DNA from: Phocaeicola sp.
GTDB taxonomy: Bacteria > Bacteroidota > Bacteroidia > Bacteroidales > Bacteroidaceae
DNA: 32,531 bases
Direction: 5' to 3'
NCBI GenBank assembly: GCA_029257865.1
Contig: JARIAN010000067.1
Span: 1 to 32,531, forward strand
Positions 31,957 through 32,531 of this stretch are shown here, piece after piece. Every line of letters starts with the position of its first letter. Positions within the stretch are counted from its first letter, which is position 1. The notes under the pieces are model-generated. The model saw nothing but the letters and a program-made list of their open reading frames with translations, was not told the DNA's origin and did not search any database. Made by a program: the position numbers and the translations under genes.

Positions 31957-32275
31957 CGAAAAATCTCGGGAATAACTCTTGATTCTCCAGAAATCTTCTC
32001 TGCTTGCTCTCATCACTCTTTTCGCTATCCTAAAATAAGAAGATTTTGAATTGTCAGTATTTAATATAAATCGGTAATATTATATCAAAATGTTTCTAAT
32101 AACGTGTTTTGTATAACTCGTATAAATTATCTAATCTCACTTCTAGCGGTTTATATTGTATTTTTATACTAAATATATTCAATATTAGTGTAGTTATCCC
32201 CATCCTATACCGAAATCTACTTGATGTTTTTACCCAATCTTATAGACATTTTTGGGCAAATGCTTATATATTTTC
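31957..32275. other. AT-rich intergenic stretch with one weak hairpin
   Basis: No coding signal on either strand. A 9-bp inverted repeat with one G-T pair (32229-32237 with 32252-32260) lies just past the stop of the putative decayed gene at 32276 and could be its terminator, though it lacks a good T-run on the minus strand. Confidence 0.3.
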
Positions 32276-32531
32276 TCAAAAATAATTATAAGATTCCCCT
32301 AAAACGTCGGTAAGATCTAGCTGCATCATGAATAAATCCTTAAAAACTCTTTCAGAATCTTCTAGATGACCATGTAAATTAAACAAGTTTATTGGGCTTA
32401 TTATGTTGTATGTCAAACGTATATGTGTATTTCCAACTTCTCAGAATCAAGAAAAACAAAACGCCACAAGTCATTGCTCTAAATTTCCCATTCTCAGCTG
32501 TTTCAAAATACATTTTGACACATTGCTACAA
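32276..32531 (-). pseudogene. Possible decayed 3' end of a gene entering from the right edge
   Basis: On the minus strand an open stretch of 54 codons ends in TGA at 32276 and reads like real protein, for example HGHLEDSERVFKDLF and MMQLDLTDVLGES near the end. It is blocked upstream by an in-frame TGA (32441-32443). Other minus-strand frames continue the protein-like character to the right: one gives LDSEKLEIHI (about 32430-32460), another FETAENGKFRAMT (about 32475-32520). A gene broken by two frameshifts would explain this. It might also be chance, or the end of a short real gene. I do not recognise the family. Confidence 0.3.

Noticed and set aside
1-32531. Search for CRISPR arrays, insertion sequences, integrases, toxin-antitoxin or known defence genes.
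   Set aside because: No regularly spaced repeats, terminal inverted repeats, transposase or recombinase motifs, tRNA genes or defence-type domains were found.

Overview
The window is a typical stretch of chromosome from a member of the Bacteroidaceae, most likely Bacteroides or Phocaeicola. The genus is inferred from family content, not proven. Supporting signs are a SusD/RagB-type outer-membrane lipoprotein, a TonB receptor with a carboxypeptidase-like N-terminal domain, split LysO exporters, AT-rich intergenic DNA, weak Shine-Dalgarno sequences, and repeated Bacteroides-type promoters (TTTG at -33, 19-21 nt, TAnnTTTG at -7). I see no phage, insertion sequence, integrase, tRNA, rRNA or CRISPR array.

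Layout. 1-1785: 3' end of a susD-like gene whose susC partner would lie to the left. 1943-4531 (-): ClpB disaggregase. 4967-6905 (+): a small secreted PepSY-like protein, then a two-gene unit of an uncharacterised protein and a LysR regulator. 7096-9327 (-): a secreted protein of unknown function and a YeiH-type membrane transporter. 9438-15383: a symmetrical block with two LysO-type exporters, each split into two overlapping genes, one on each strand, flanking a secreted M23-type metallopeptidase and a C69 dipeptidase. 15857-18491: a phosphohexomutase converging on a NudC-type NADH pyrophosphatase.

18666-21789 (+): a cytochrome c maturation pair (ResB-like and CcsA-like) followed by a tri-haem cytochrome c peroxidase, which reads as a self-contained peroxide-reduction module. 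21859-23994 (-): the RNA-binding protein Tex. 24351-27198 (+): a tiny His-rich membrane protein and a TonB-dependent receptor with a CxxC in its plug, suggesting import of a metal or metal complex. 27255-27896 (-): endonuclease III. 28157-29981 (+): queuosine operon (YhhQ transporter, QueC, QueF) with a candidate preQ1-I-like riboswitch in its leader. 30065-31909 (-): DNA polymerase III gamma/tau. The right edge holds an AT-rich gap and what may be the decayed 3' end of another gene.

Most genes are ordinary housekeeping or nutrient-acquisition functions. The parts that most deserve a second look are the queuosine leader, the two long lysO leaders (each with a short unlisted ORF), the His-rich protein/TonB receptor pair with a palindrome upstream, and the possible NYN/PIN-like fold in the protein at 5375-5959. 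Six of the seven convergent gene pairs share one hairpin with an A-tract on one side and a T-tract on the other, so it can serve both strands.
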